The position numbers and the translations under genes were made by a program. The notes under the pieces were generated by a model. That model ran no database searches. It was not told the DNA's origin and saw nothing but the letters and a program-made list of their open reading frames with translations. A stretch of DNA of 64,000 nt from Punica granatum (Eukaryota > Streptophyta > Magnoliopsida > Myrtales > Lythraceae), in NCBI RefSeq assembly GCF_007655135.1, contig NC_045128.1:37046811-37110810 (forward strand), in the 5' to 3' direction. Below, in pieces: positions 48,238-64,000 of the stretch (position 1 is its first letter; every line of letters begins with the position of its first letter).

Positions 48238-49640
48238 AGTACTAAATCATATCTCTGTCATTATTATTCCTTTCCTCTCTAGTTTTTTTCTTCCTTTCGG
48301 TAATCTAATAAGATATTTCTGCTTTTAATGAATCGACTGATCCTCAAATGTTACGTTGTGACACTACCACTGTTGTCTCCTACTACAATGTACCTTAGGG
48401 AAGTCTTGTATGAGAGATACGCCCATATTGATGTTTGGCTTTCCGGAATAGGTCCTTTTGTATAAATCCTTCGAGAATACTATGTCCATGTTACTGATCT
48501 TTAAGGAAAAGAGGATGAGGCTTCTTGTCTGATGCAAAGCAACATATGTAAAGGGAAAGCGGAGGAATAAATGGTCTGTGCTCTGCATCACCCACTCCAC
48601 CCATATATATACATACATACATACATACATACATGTATGTATGTACATTTCTTCTCCTAAATCATGGCATTTCTGGTCCTGCATAGCTGTAAGGTGCCCA
48701 ACATCTATTCTCCTTTAAACCCTATAAAGAGATAACAGTTAACAGAGAGAACAGATTGAGAGGTGTAAAGGAAAGATATGACATGCCCATTACTTCCACT
48801 TTTGTTCACAAACAAACAATTGCAAAATGCTTCTTTCTTGCTCAATTTCTTATTGCTCGCTGCAGCTTTGGTGATTTTTATTCCTAGAAGCTAATCTATA
48901 CATATATATATACACACGCGCACACACATCACACACATATATATGTACACTCTCTAGCAATAGCAGCCTTTAATATTTGTTTCAACCATCTGGTTTCTTT
49001 ATTTAGTGGGAGGTTATTATTATGATGAGATATCTCACCTTTATTTCTCCATTATTTCAACAGAGTGGTTATGCAGATTTGAATTTGGATTCCGCATTAT
49101 TACCATCATGCAGGCATTCTTTTAATCCGTCGGTTAGATAATACTTAATTACCATTCTTATGAGCAATTATCCAATCTCTCACCTCTGATTTATATTATC
49201 AACAAAACCCTTGTGGTTCTTTTCCTCATCAAAGCATCAACTTTAGTTCTTGCATCATAATCATCATATGCCATTGTGGTCCTTCCGGGTTGCGAATATC
49301 GGTTTAAATTCTCTGTTTTCATGCGTAATTAACTTCGAAACTCAGAGTTAGGGAAGATCATTATTCTATTCACGTGCAATTTTTTTAGTGAGAAATACTT
49401 GAAAAGGAGCAAAAGCCAATAGGGCCATCCTCCCACATCTGTGACAGCTCCCTCAGACAGGGGAAGGCCCCGTCTGTTTTGATGGCCTTTTTGAATCTCC
49501 CAGACAAAGGTATAGTATTCATCAAGTTAGGCATCCTGATAATGAACATCAAGGCATTAAAGAAAAAGGGCTGTTTCTCCCTTTTATTTTCATTTTCCAT
49601 TTTCTTTTAGCTTGGAGATATCTGTGCCTTTACATTTCTA
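47277..49640. other. Intergenic with paired microsatellites
   Basis: RPL3 3' UTR up to about 47520, then AT-rich spacer. It contains GA and CT tracts that are inverted copies of each other (48084–48124 and 48210–48236), a CATA tract running into a TATG tract (about 48608–48646), and a TATATA/CACA tract near 48900–48945. The open frame on the minus strand at 49385–49600 is not recognised. Confidence 0.5.
48084..48236. repeat. Inverted (GA)n and (CT)n microsatellites
   Basis: About 20 GA units (48084–48124), an 85-bp spacer, then about 13 CT units (48210–48236). The two tracts can pair with each other. GAGA tracts are also known targets of plant BBR/BPC proteins. Confidence 0.8.
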
Positions 49641-49649
49641 TCTTTTGGG

Positions 49650-50677
49650 TATAAAAGTAGATGACTTGGAGCATTAATTGATTGTGAGGACATGGACTGT
49701 CTTGTTTTACCTCTCCAGGTGATATTAACCGAAAATCGAAACAACTAAGAAAGAAAGCTGCTACAGTGCTACTTCTGATCTGCAACGGGCCTTGGAGCTT
49801 CTCCAAAGATCAGGTAAGTTCAGATTGGTGACAGTCATACTATGATTTCTCCATTGGTTTTTGAAACCCTTCTCATTTTACATTTTTAACAGTTTCCTCG
49901 AAAAACAGTTTTGAATCCTTCTGTTTTCGTCAGCATTCTAGTTGATTTTCCCTTTGATCTGGGACAGGCATATATGCTGCTCATTTTCCGGTTAAATCCT
50001 TATTCTGGGACGGGCATTCTTGTAGGCTTCCCTCTCTTGTCCCGCTTTAACAACTCCTCATTTTCTTCGACTTATTATCAACTTCATGTCATCATTGGCA
50101 TTTGCTACAAATCCAATGGATGGCTTTTGAGTGTGTATACTCTAAAGATGGAAAATCTACCATAGTTCTGGGAGATGATGTGCGATTTTTATTTCCAGGA
50201 ACTGCATACAGTGAATTGTTCATGAAGTTTCACTAACTTCCTCTATTCAACCAGCGACAGGAAAAAGAGAATTATGCTTTTCTGTTTCCAGCTTTTCTAA
50301 GAATCGGAAAATGAGGGTGCAGCTATGCAATTTTTTTTGAAAATGTTCCCGTGCATCGGCAAAATGAAGCCGGAAAACTGGAAACTTGCTGTGACTGAAA
50401 AAGACCTCGTTTTGGTGTGAAGAGTTGAACTCTCGTCAGTTTCTAAACTCCTCTGCAGTTCCTTGCAGATAACAATTCGTTATTTTCTTGAACTCTTTCT
50501 GCAGAAACACTGGAGAGAAAATTGTTCCATTCAATGGCTCGGCAAATGATGAGTCTAAAGTAGTGACCTACAGAAGTGTGCGATTGTCAGTAGAGTTGTA
50601 GCAGCAATTAGACTATACTTGAGCCGGACAGCAGCAGATAACAGGGATTAATTCCAAGAAGAAGCGGACGTGTAAGC
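49650..50677 (+). promoter_or_regulatory. TATA box and 5' UTR intron of the small TM protein gene
   Basis: TATAAAAG at 49650–49657, a donor-like CAG|GTAAGTTC at about 49814, and a TTTCTGCAG acceptor ending at 50504. These suggest an untranslated first exon (about 49682–49813) and a leader intron of roughly 690 nt before the ATG at 50678. Inferred only. Confidence 0.45.
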
Positions 50678-51234
50678 ATGAGTGACTTTGGTCCGGGAAG
50701 ATCGAACACTTGGAATATATACACGAGCTTGGACCCAAGTCCGTCCCAAGCAGCAGCAGATAGAGAAGCCGAAGCACCTTGGAAAGGCTTCGGAGCATCG
50801 GTTAATGCTATATCATTTGGCTTTGTGGCCACGGCCATTCTGATATCTTTGTTCCTCATCATGGCCATCTTTGAGCATCTGTTCAGGCCCAGTCCCAGCT
50901 TCACTTCGCCGGAAGCATTGGCTGGAAGATCCCTGGAGGCAGGGATGGCGGATAAGCTCGGGAATCCGCACCATGTAACTCTACTATTCTTCGCCAATTT
51001 TCTGCGGACCAACTACATTGAAGATGATTCTCTAGTAACTATTTCTTTTTTCTTGGTTTTGATATTTATCTATATTTTTTGCAGGTTTCGACATCGTATG
51101 CAGCTGATTTCTCGGTGATGATGCCGGGACAAGATTATCCGACCTTCATTGCTCAACCTGCTCCTCTCCTTTGCCCTAGAGAAGGCATCCATTTTCCTCC
51201 TCATGACCATGATTTTGCGCACTCCGTTACATAG
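50678..51234 (+). CDS. Small single-TM plant protein of unknown function
   Basis: Two exons, join(50678..50974, 51085..51234), 148 aa. I recognise no named domain. The N-terminus (FGPGRSNTWNIYTSLDPSPS) and the membrane region look like those of conserved, unnamed plant proteins. One strong TM helix spans about residues 43–67 (NAISFGFVATAILISLFLIM), followed by FEHLFRPSPSF and a polar tail. The second exon adds VSTSYAADFSVMMPGQDYPT and a Pro/His-rich end, stopping at TAG 51232–51234. The splice is phase 0 (CAT|GTAACT to TTTTTTGCAG|GTT). There is no signal peptide, so a tail- or signal-anchored topology is likely, side unknown. Confidence 0.8.
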
Positions 51235-51872
51235 CCTTCCCTTTTGTTTTTTAGCCTTTTCTTTTCGTTTTGGCATTGAAGTGCCACTGAGGCTATATAT
51301 ATATATGTACATTTTCCTCAGGATGGCCAATTTAATTCGATCGGATAATTGGGCCTGAAAAATATTCAATCATATAATCGAAGTTATTCCAGCTCAACCA
51401 TCACGATAAAAGGGATTGGTTAATCACCGTGCAATTATGTTGGGAAAAACTCTATTAGCAACACGCACGGCCTATGCTAGAATTATTGTCCTATGGGCTC
51501 GTACGGTGTGCAGGGGAGAACGGGAATTAGTCGGGTGTAACGGGGACAGCCCGTGTTAAAATAATAATAACAATCATGATGTTACTTATGAAAAGGGAGA
51601 AAATTATCTTAGCTTCTCTGTGTGCGTAGGGAAATGGGCTGGGAAGTTTAAGCACAGAGAGATGATTTATGGAAGAAAAATCACATCGCTAATCAAAGAT
51701 GAATAAATATTACATACACAATGCAGATTATATGGAACAAAGCATCAACATCAAGCCTCCACACTCCACAACCCCTGCGCAACCTCGGCAACCCGACCCG
51801 ACCCTATCCGTATCGGACTCCCCACTCAAACTCAATTTTCTCCTTCCGGAGAGAGTAAGCAGACATGGCCCA
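51235..51872. other. Convergent intergenic spacer
   Basis: Facing 3' ends of the small TM protein gene (+) and the MACPF gene (-). A short TATATATATA tract is at about 51294–51306. Nothing else is recognised. Confidence 0.5.
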
Positions 51873-54800
51873 TTAGGGTTCTCCCATGGGTTCTAGCTCT
51901 TCATCAGGCAACACAGCAGTCAGCAGAGAGTACTTGACCCGGAGAGAGATCCTACCCTTCTCGACCGCCAGTTTTGCCCCCGAGACCACCCAGTACCCGG
52001 GAGTTTCCTCTGGCCCACGAGTCATCTCCGTTGTATCAACAAACTTCAGAAGCTTCGGCGCTTGGACTGGCACCGGCGGTCCACCTGGGTAAACAGCCGA
52101 GTTTATATTCACATCGGCGGGCCTTGGTGGTGGTTTTTGTACTGTTGAGAAGTGATGGCTTATGAGGGTTGATATAATCCCTGACTTGGGTGATAATCCA
52201 GGTGACCCATCCCACACGGGCCGTTTCACAGCGATCGCTCCCAATAGAGTTGAGAATCGGAGCCGTAAGAATAAAATGTTCTTCATCCCGTAATTTTCAA
52301 CCTGAAGCTGGGCCCCCGTGACAATTGAGAGATCCTCATCCGTCTCTACTGGGGCAGTGCACACGTGAGAACAGTTCTTCCACTGGACTTTCTCGTAATA
52401 CCTGCGGTCATAGGATTCCTGAGTGAAGTTTCCACTTGGGTCATCGATCAGCTGGAATGATTTTGGAAGGGTGGAGAGATGCTGTAAATGAATTGCCAAG
52501 CGGTCGCTCCTTTTGCCCTCCAAGTACAGCCTCATTCCTGTAACTGGCCTCTTCCCCACATCAACCTGTTGTAGAAATTCGTGAATAACCAATATAAAGC
52601 TCGGCAACTTTGTATAGTAAAATCCAATATCATGAAGTGGAAATCAGAAAATCCTATCTACTTTATCATTGGACCAGAAATTTCAGATAAGTGGAACTAT
52701 ACTGCCAATGATCATGAAATCAGAAGCAAACCTAACATGAGAAGCGAAGACGCATTACCTGAGTGGTGTTCACGTACAGCTTAGGACCCAGCAAGCTGAA
52801 CCTCAATGAACCTGTGCTCTGTCGCTTCCGCTGAGGGCCAAGGGGAAGTTCACTGAATACTGGGGCCCACTGTCTCGGGAGCTGAAATTCGAGAAACTGC
52901 TGGAGCTCTTCAATCGGTGGTTTATCTAGAGAGCGTAAATTACAAAGATGAAAAATATGAAGGAATAAAAACATTAACTGGAACATTTTACAGTGGAAAA
53001 AATGTGGCCAATGAATGAAAACCCTACTCACATCTTAGATACAGATTAATGGCATGGCTTAGAAAGCCACTTCCGGGAACTCCACTCAACAGTGAGGTAA
53101 TTGGAATGAAGGTCATCGAAATTACATCAGGCTCTAACTGTACTGTGTTTAACCAGTCATTGTGGGAGAAGTTTCTATTATCACTTCCACCTCTTCTCTT
53201 GCAAATAGTCACGATGTCCTGCATTTTAAGTCATGAGATTATAATTTGCTGCAACCTTTCATAAAGGAAGACCGGAAGCAAACTCATTACTAAGCACACC
53301 TCTTTGAGTAGATAAGAACTTGACGAACTGGCATCTGCAAACCGTAGCCGTTGGTCCCTGATATCAACCTGAAACATATACCATCATCAATAAACACCAG
53401 AGATGGAAGAGCAAATATCAACTCTATTTCTACGCAGGATATGCAATAAACTCAAATGGACTAGACTTCATAATTTACGCTTTCAAGTGGACTTCATATT
53501 TTTCATCTTTAGCATTGCAATGATGCATTCTATACTATACATTAAGAATTAAATAACAATCTCTTGCCATAAGATGATGGTTCTAAACGCGAAATCCCCA
53601 TAGAATATATCCTTATTTCTCCCATTAATAAGATTGAATAACTTATGCGCGGGTCACTTCTAAGTCCTTTTAAATCCGCAACACATGAAAGAAAAATGTC
53701 TAGTTGGAAACAAGATGATGAAAAGAACTATGTATATTCTTCACCAACCTTCTCATTCCGGTAAACTTGTTCAGGAACCACGTTATATTGTCCATTGCTG
53801 TCTAGAAACCTCTTATCTGCCATCTCCTTCAGTCTCTTTTGTACTTCAGCAGGCTGAAGAGTTGAGGAATGCTGCTGCTTCATATATATTACATCCTTCC
53901 CTCCCATTTTTATACCAACGATTATATGAGTTCCAAATGTCTCAATGAACCTGAAGTCCCATATCAGCTTTTCCATCACTACTAAGCTTAATTTCAAAAC
54001 ATCAGATTAAATACCATCATCAAAGAAAGTGAGAGACTAGAGTATTATATAATGAGAGTTGACATTTCACAGGCACACAATGCAAAGATGGAGGTATGAG
54101 TGCTAAGGCCACAAACCCTCAACTCTAAACCCCCATATCAAACTGATAAACATATTACTCAGCAAAACTGATGAAAAAGTTCCTTTTGTTACCCAACTCT
54201 TTTTGTACTTCTGCACATTAATCAATTTATTGAAAATCCTTTTCTTAATGGTAATGATGATGCATATCATTCACCAAAAGAGGACAATATCCCCTTTTGA
54301 AGCCTAAAGGATGCCAATAAAAAATATCAAAGGAGCTCAAGTACAGGCTATTCCATAATATTGACCAAGGCATGTATGATCCAAAGAAATTTCAACCGAC
54401 CAAAATGATTGAGCTAGCTAATACTCAAGAATCAGGGACGGATATTCTAGCTGCAAAGGATTTAAGGACGATTCTCTATTTGAGAGAACTGTAACATGCC
54501 AAGTATATGACTTTTAGGAATAAGGATCATCGAGCATATTTTATATAGTTAAGCATTTAATATGCAATTTAGATTTTAAAAAAACCCGGACTTGATATTT
54601 CTAATTGAAGGCAAAAGAATTCTAAAAGCATCTTAGCTTACCTTGCTAATGCAGCAGGCTCCCACGATGATGGGACAGCGCTCTTCACATGGTTGCAGAG
54701 GACAACATGAGACTTTTCAAGTGCAACAGTGTAGAGTGTAATAAAAACTCCATCAAATGCAAGCGTCTTAGTGTTCGCTGCATCTTTCTGCCAACTTCCT

Positions 54801-56094
54801 GACAATTCGAACATTGAATTGAAGAGGCCTGAAGGAATTTTTCCTGTTAGGGACATCTCCTGGTTGAACTGTTCCGACATCTGCAAGAAGAAAGTAAGAA
54901 AAATTCAGGAATCTGCGTATATGCAGTCTTATTCAAACAGCACAGGAAGATGTGCCAATCAAGTAGAAAACATGAAAGAAAATGACAGAAGGGAAGGTAG
55001 AAACAACACAAACTCCTGGAGAAACAAACATATGCCCCCCCAAATAATTGCTTATTGAAATCGCGCTGCATCTAAACATAGTCAAAGTAGAAAACATAGC
55101 TGTTTTAGCAACCATATAGGCAAGTCCATAGCAATAGGGAAGATGCCAAGAAGGAACAAGTGAAATAAAGTTTCTCCAGTCACATATGTAGCAAATATCA
55201 ACTGGAAACACACCCTTTTTAGGAGTCCAACACTTACAGACTTGCCTGTGTCATCAGTCAACAAGGCAATGCCTCTTCCGAATTTTATTAAAAAGAATAA
55301 ATCTTCTCCAGTGTAATAACTGTGAGCAATGATAAAATTTAATCTTTGACAACCACAATGCATTACCAGAAGGCAGAAAAACAGTGATACCCTATTCATA
55401 GAAACCAACTATAAGAATTTTTTGATAAGATAGTTCATTTGACTTTTATTAGCCGTATATAGACATAAACAGCGAACATGCCTACTCTACACACGACTGG
55501 CTTAGGGAGAGGAGGGAAGAGTGAAAATAGCTCATTTGACTTAACCCAGTGTATGGCTAATAAATCTTCCCGTGAACTTCTTTATATACCGTAACAGCAA
55601 ATTGAGATAACAGAAAAAACTGGAAAAGCATCAGAGAAACTGTTAAGAGCAATAATCAGCATTGATCTTATATGACAAGACAACCAAAATGGGCTGAATA
55701 GTTGATGAGTAGAGAAATGAAATGGACAGCAGTACACTTGAGTTTTTTTGAACTTATAGTCAAAAAGAGGAAGTCATGAAACGTGAAAAATGTAGGAAGG
55801 CCAAAGAGCACGGGGAAAGAGCAAACACAGCACCTGTTGGAAAGAGAGAACATCGGACCTAAACCTTGTTCGCTCTCCTTTGTCACAATTTATGGACTTA
55901 GGCACATACTTGATCGAAATTCCACCAGGTAGAACAATCTCACGTCCTCCTTCCTCACCAATCTCAATCAAACGTGAATAAATTGAATCCCCTTTGCAGT
56001 ATTTGAGCCTCAGATCTATCGATATATCATAACCACGCCCAATCGATCCGATAGCAATCTGTGCCGCTTCTCTGGCTGAAACCTTGAGAGCCAT
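51873..56094 (-). CDS. MACPF-domain protein (At4g24290-like)
   Basis: Seven exons: complement(join(51873..52565, 52759..52925, 53032..53218, 53300..53368, 53749..53950, 54642..54880, 55834..56094)), 605 aa, the usual length of the four-gene plant family that includes CAD1 and NSL1. Those relatives restrain salicylate-dependent cell death. The biochemical role of this member is not known. The MACPF region covers roughly residues 1–330: IAIGSIGRGYDISIDLRLKY at the start, then IVLPGGISIKYVPKSINCDK, the MACPF signature around FIETFGTHIIVGIKMGGKD, and MTFIPITSLLSGVPGSGFLS. The C-terminal half has EFQLPRQWAPVFSELPLGPQ, TGMRLYLEGKRSDRLAIHLQ, PPPRPADVNINSAVYPGGPP, and PGYWVVSGAKLAVEKGRISL. There is no signal peptide. 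All exons join in frame and no lesion is seen. Confidence 0.95.
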
Positions 56095-58441
56095 TGCTCA
56101 GAGCATCACACGCTCCCCAAGGATGGATCCGAGCTCTACACGGGGGCAGAAATGAAGACAAAATTCAGCTAAAGGAAAGCGAAATAATTTTTTCTTCTTT
56201 CACTCAATCAACTTATCGCAGATTTAACACAAGGACAAGTACACCAGCTGACTCCGAACTTCAAACGAGTATGTCATCGTCAGAGATACGTAAAAGCTAA
56301 TAGATTTCATCGGACAGCAGATCCAAAAGCCGCATACAGTCGACAAATCGAGAAATGTCCGTCAAGTTCAGTGCAAACCGCCGATCCATTTCACCCGAAA
56401 ATGATAAACAATATTAGTCAATCCTCGGAGTGAAGCCAGCCCACTTCAACAGCTCACATTGCGTCAAAATCACGTCAAGATCCAACAACCACATTCATTT
56501 CAAAAGCCTAGTACAACACGACAACACTGCGCCAAACTCAGTCGCACGTCAAATGAATGAGCATCCGACGGCAGGCAATCACAGAATCAGCTCAGAAAAC
56601 GTCAAGCTTGGGGCGCAAACCACACCGAATGAACACAGACGGCCAAGCGGGAAGTAGAATTCAACTCAGAGAACGGGACTAAGTTCCGTACAGTATTTCC
56701 CGCTCACGCGACAGGATCGCGGCTTCAACGTATTTGTCATGTAAGCTGGGCGCGGGAGTCAATTTGAGCTCAATCCCGAGCCGATTCAGCTGAGGCGAGA
56801 AGCCGACGGTCGACGGGGATCACGGCAGAAGCGCCACAGTCCAGTCCCACTCCCCAATTAATGCCAAAGAAAACCCTAGCAGTAGCAGCGGCAGCTGCTG
56901 GAAAAGCAGAGCTGAGAGAGAGAGAGAGATGTCTCTTGTTTTTCGGAATTAAATGTTTTTTTTTTTTGCAGTGAGAGTAAAAATTGGTTTGACCAGAAAA
57001 AGAAAATTAAATATTTATAAATGCGATGAGAGAGACAGACGGACAGACGGACAGGGACTAAACTGAGAGATTTGGGCAGGAAAAACAAATTTGGTTTTTC
57101 AACGGCGGAATTTCTGATAATTTCACGTGCCCGAACCCACTTGATCTTCACGAATTATTATTATTATTATTCAACTCCACGTAACTTCGGGATCCTACTT
57201 CGCGCTACTCGGTATTAAGAGCCTATTTGGATTTCCAAATATCAAATTTTAACTTTAACTATAACAAAAATACATATTCCTCAAGTCAAAAATTTTAACT
57301 TTAACTTAACACGTTATACAACAAAAAATACACATTTCTCAAGCCAAATTTATAATCACATCTCATTTGTCATTTTTCACAATCAAAATCAAAATCAAAA
57401 TTAAATTTATTTTAACTCTGAATTCAAACGCACTCTACGAATCACAAATAGCAGATGTAATTTTCTATAACTACTAGCAAAAAAAAAAATTGTCGATTAT
57501 CTACTTTAAAAAAATAACCATTTAAGATTTCCTGAATCTTCTGATTTGACATGAGATTCCGAATTAATCCCTATTGACATCGTTGCAAGTAAGATGTGAA
57601 TTGAAGGCAAGTTCACACTACATTGTAAAAAGCAGCGACCCCTTCAGGGACATTTTTGGTAAAAATATCTTATTTTCAACATTGCCCAAAATGGATAATT
57701 ACTAAGAAAACACTGTAAGTCTTCGTTATCCAACTTTGACCACTTATGAGACAGATCTCTTGACAAATCCCTTTTCCGTCTTCTCCTCTTACCATTTAAT
57801 AAAGATTTATCGAAACATACTCAACGGAACTTCTTTAAACAGAATTATTATGTGACAAAATTCCATGATAATATGTGCTACCGGAATGACGATAGGCAAA
57901 CTTGAGCAGTCGATAACCATGAGCAAATGTTTAGCTTCGCACTATGCGCGTGCTCGGAATCTAGTATAGTTGGTGCTTATATATAAGCCCAAAGGGGGAA
58001 GAAATAATCTAATCATGGGCCAGATGGGCCGACATTGGGCCATTTGGAGGCCCATGCAAGCTCTCAGCCCAGAATGGGAAACAAAGGGTGGGGTGGGTCT
58101 TTGCTGCCATTGCCAAGGTGAAATACCCCGTTCACCGTATATGCATATAGTCATGAAAAAGGAATCATCGGTTTAAGATTGTGCTCTCTTTGTCGAGAAG
58201 CAAAACGCCACTCTCTTAATTTACGCACCGATATCTGATCAGAGGAAGGTTCAGATGACGAGATAGTTTTTTGCCCTTTTCTTTTTTTAACGTGATAACC
58301 GAATCAACTCGAATCGGTACGAATTGATAATATAATATTGTAAATTATTAGATTGAAATCATGTGATAATAATTTTCAAGATGTGTGTGTATGAGTAGGA
58401 CCCAATGATTGACTAATCCTTTGTCATGACAGTAAAGGACA
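56095..58441. other. Intergenic: MACPF promoter side and AT-rich spacer
   Basis: Leader and promoter of the MACPF gene at 56095–56900, including a GAGAGAGA run near 56913–56927. A MITE-like repeat is at 57218–57436 (separate entry). The rest is spacer; no gene is supported. Short frames around 56430–56660 lack any context. Confidence 0.5.
57218..57436. mobile_element. MITE-like repeat, TTAACTTTAA family
   Basis: It starts GAGCCTATTTGGATTTCC and ends TTTAACTCTGAATTCAAACG CACTCT, with weak inverted ends. The inside has ATTTTAACTTTAAC and AAATACACATTTCTCAAG, which also occur in the HSP70-intron element near 62880–62925. About 219 bp, no coding content. Confidence 0.6.
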
Positions 58442-58448
58442 TATAAAT
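58442..58448 (+). promoter_or_regulatory. TATA box of the basic Ser-rich protein gene
   Basis: TATAAAT lies 240 bp before the chosen ATG at 58682, suggesting a leader of about 200 nt with a T/C-rich start (58500–58580). Confidence 0.45.
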
Positions 58449-58681
58449 CTCCACAATTTTCTACCATAAAATTACAGACGGGGTTCCTACAATACTTTCA
58501 TGTCTCCACCTCCAAGTCTAACCTTCTCCTCCTCGTCATCCCTGCATTTGCTCTCTCGTCTTCTTTTCTCATAGCCTCTCGCTCTTCTCTGCTCTTCAGT
58601 TTCAGCAGCGAGCCGCCTTCTGCTCTGCCACGATTGGCTACCCGAAGTTTCGAACTGAGCTCTAGACGAGGCTCGGGAATA

Positions 58682-59218
58682 ATGAATGGCCATTATTCCA
58701 AGATGAGGTCAACCCACAAGTCAAGATCTGTGGACTTGTCCGATTTGCTGCACTTCCCATCAGATACAGAGACTCCCAGGAGAGAGCACGGCACGGAAGG
58801 GACCCGAGACGCGATCCGCATCAAGAGCGATGCTGGACGGAGTGCCGACCTCAGCGACCAGGGTCTCCGTGATTCAAGCTCGGGGCGAGAGAAGCCGGAG
58901 ACAAGAGGAGGAGAGAGCTTCGGGATGGTCCTGAGCCGGAGCTGCTCCACGGCGTCGAAGAGGTTCCGCCGCCGGCTCGAGGGGCAGAACATAGGAGCTC
59001 AGTGCTCTGCCGTGAAGAGGGCATTCTCCATGAGAAGGTCATCCTCGGTGTCGGGGAGGTACTGTAGGATCCATGTCCAGTCCACGACGCACATCGACTA
59101 CGAGGAAGAAGAAGATGATGGCCTGAACATGGCTGGATCGATGAAGAACAAGAAGAGCAGGAACAAGAACAGGGGAGGGAAGATCATTAAAGCCTGCAAG
59201 AGATTCCTTGGCCTCTAA
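58682..59218 (+). CDS. Basic serine-rich plant protein of unknown function
   Basis: Single exon, 178 aa, from the ATG at 58682 (the frame is open further upstream but has no ATG). I cannot name a family with confidence. The blocks MRSTHKSRSVDLSDLLHFPS near the N-terminus and AFSMRRSSSVSGRYCRIH in the C-terminal half look conserved, being Ser/Arg-rich like phosphorylation sites. They are followed by an acidic run (DYEEEEDDG) and a Lys/Arg-rich C-terminus ending KIIKACKRFLGL. That end could form a short amphipathic, membrane-touching helix. There is no signal peptide or TM. Codon use is GC-richer than the flanks, as expected for a real gene. Confidence 0.7.
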   Translation: MNGHYSKMRSTHKSRSVDLSDLLHFPSDTETPRREHGTEGTRDAIRIKSDAGRSADLSDQGLRDSSSGREKPETRGGESFGMVLSRSCSTASKRFRRRLEGQNIGAQCSAVKRAFSMRRSSSVSGRYCRIHVQSTTHIDYEEEEDDGLNMAGSMKNKKSRNKNRGGKIIKACKRFLGL

Positions 59219-60133
59219 ATCTCCTCCGACTGTGTCATCACCGATACCATCTTACTGCTGCCGTCTGCTTTTTCCCCTTTATGCAGCAAACAGAAATAAC
59301 TGATGTCCTGCTCCTGCTCTTACATGCCGACTTTTACCTTCCATAAGATATGATACTTCCGAGTTCAAAATTTGTTGAGCCAAACTAGTCTCCATCCCGA
59401 ATTCCCAGAAATAATCCCGCTTCGGAAAGCAGCTCGCTAGGAACCAAACTAGTCGGGCAATCCAAGAAAAAAGACGGAAAAGACCGAGAAGTTTGTTCTT
59501 GATTTTTCTTCATTTTGTGTCACTTCGCTTTCCAGAAGTAGTTGATCTAGGACCAATGCTTCTGCTATAATGTATTCACTTTTGGTCGGGTTCATGGGAA
59601 AAGCTTCAATTTCAAAAGACGTGACATCCGAACCACCATAACAAACACTGAGTCAGTCCCTTTCTCTCCACGGCTGTGCGCAAATGATCAGCACAATAAT
59701 TGAGTTCCAATCAGGTCAGCCCAAGTGGGGTCGAGCATCGTTCAATATAGTTTGTCAACTGAATCAGGCAGAGCCCACTTAAGATTCACAAAATCCCGAA
59801 TGAACAAAATGCGGCAGCTTTGATCATTACACGAAGACATAAAGTTTGAATGAGACTTTACCACTAAGATGACAATCATAATCTTGGACATCACATGTTA
59901 ACAAGCTTTTTCATCGTCCCTGCCAACTAGTAACTGATAACCTCTCTTTGTATCCTTTTCCCCCAAGAATAATAACGAGGACAGGCTCATTAATTCAAGC
60001 AGACTCTTTCAACACACAATACCGTATCTCTCTCTCAAAATTCATTGCCTATAACACCTTCAAGGAATCAGATGAAGGTAAACGAAAGAGGGCAAACCAA
60101 AAAAATCCCTACCCAAAGATACTGTCATTCCGC
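59219..60133. other. Convergent intergenic spacer
   Basis: 3' UTR of the basic Ser-rich protein gene on the left and of HSP70 on the right (minus strand). No gene or repeat is recognised between them. Confidence 0.5.

Positions 60134-64000
<3,867 letters not shown>

Noticed and set aside
49385..49600. Minus-strand open frame of 71 codons
   Set aside because: No recognised domain or splice context, and it is followed by the TATA and leader of the gene on the other strand.
56430..56657. Plus-strand open frame upstream of the MACPF gene
   Set aside because: It lies in the likely leader/promoter of the divergent MACPF gene, with low-complexity composition and no known motif.

Overview
The window is nuclear DNA from a flowering plant, most likely a eudicot. 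The evidence is GT–AG introns in every recognisable gene, plant-only families (JAZ/TIFY, DMP, BAM receptor kinase, POLLUX, stromal HSP70), AT-rich intergenic DNA with MITE-like, hAT, copia and LINE remnants, and telo-box/site-II motifs ahead of a ribosomal protein gene. Species cannot be fixed from sequence alone. I see no bacterial, organellar or viral block, and no CRISPR array.

Layout. 0.3–1.3 kb (+): glyoxalase I-like protein. 2.3–7.2 kb (-): POLLUX/DMI1-type nuclear-envelope ion channel, 12 exons. 8.2–9.6 kb (-): JAZ/TIFY jasmonate repressor with an 8-bp tandem duplication that shifts the frame inside the Jas motif. 10.7–13.3 kb (-): plastid BASS-type sodium/metabolite transporter. 13.3–17.8 kb: AT-rich intergenic DNA with copia, hAT and MITE-like remnants. 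17.8–18.6 kb (-): DMP (DUF679) membrane protein. 21.5–24.4 kb (+): bromodomain protein. 24.9–28.8 kb (-): TruA-type tRNA pseudouridine synthase, with a 38-G run in one intron and tandem duplications around its 5' end. 29.9–34.6 kb (-): BAM3-like CLE receptor kinase whose single intron holds a foldback MITE. 34.6–43.9 kb: about 9 kb without a recognisable gene, including a LINE 3' end. 44–47.3 kb (+): ribosomal protein uL3 (RPL3). 49.6–51.2 kb (+): small one-TM protein of unknown function. 51.9–56.1 kb (-): MACPF-domain protein. 58.7–59.2 kb (+): unknown basic, serine-rich protein. 60.1–64.0 kb (-): chloroplast stromal HSP70, cut by the right edge, with nested MITE-like repeats in its first visible intron.

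The genes do not form a pathway; this is ordinary plant gene order. Themes that recur are signalling and immunity (POLLUX, JAZ, BAM3, MACPF), plastid function (BASS, HSP70) and translation (uL3, TruA). Exon joins were read by hand from frame continuity, GT/AG sites and family similarity, and every join given keeps the frame except the JAZ lesion, which is described. The observation most worth checking is that JAZ frameshift: the next exon returns to an intact Jas/PY tail if one 8-bp copy is ignored. No undescribed multi-gene system was found.
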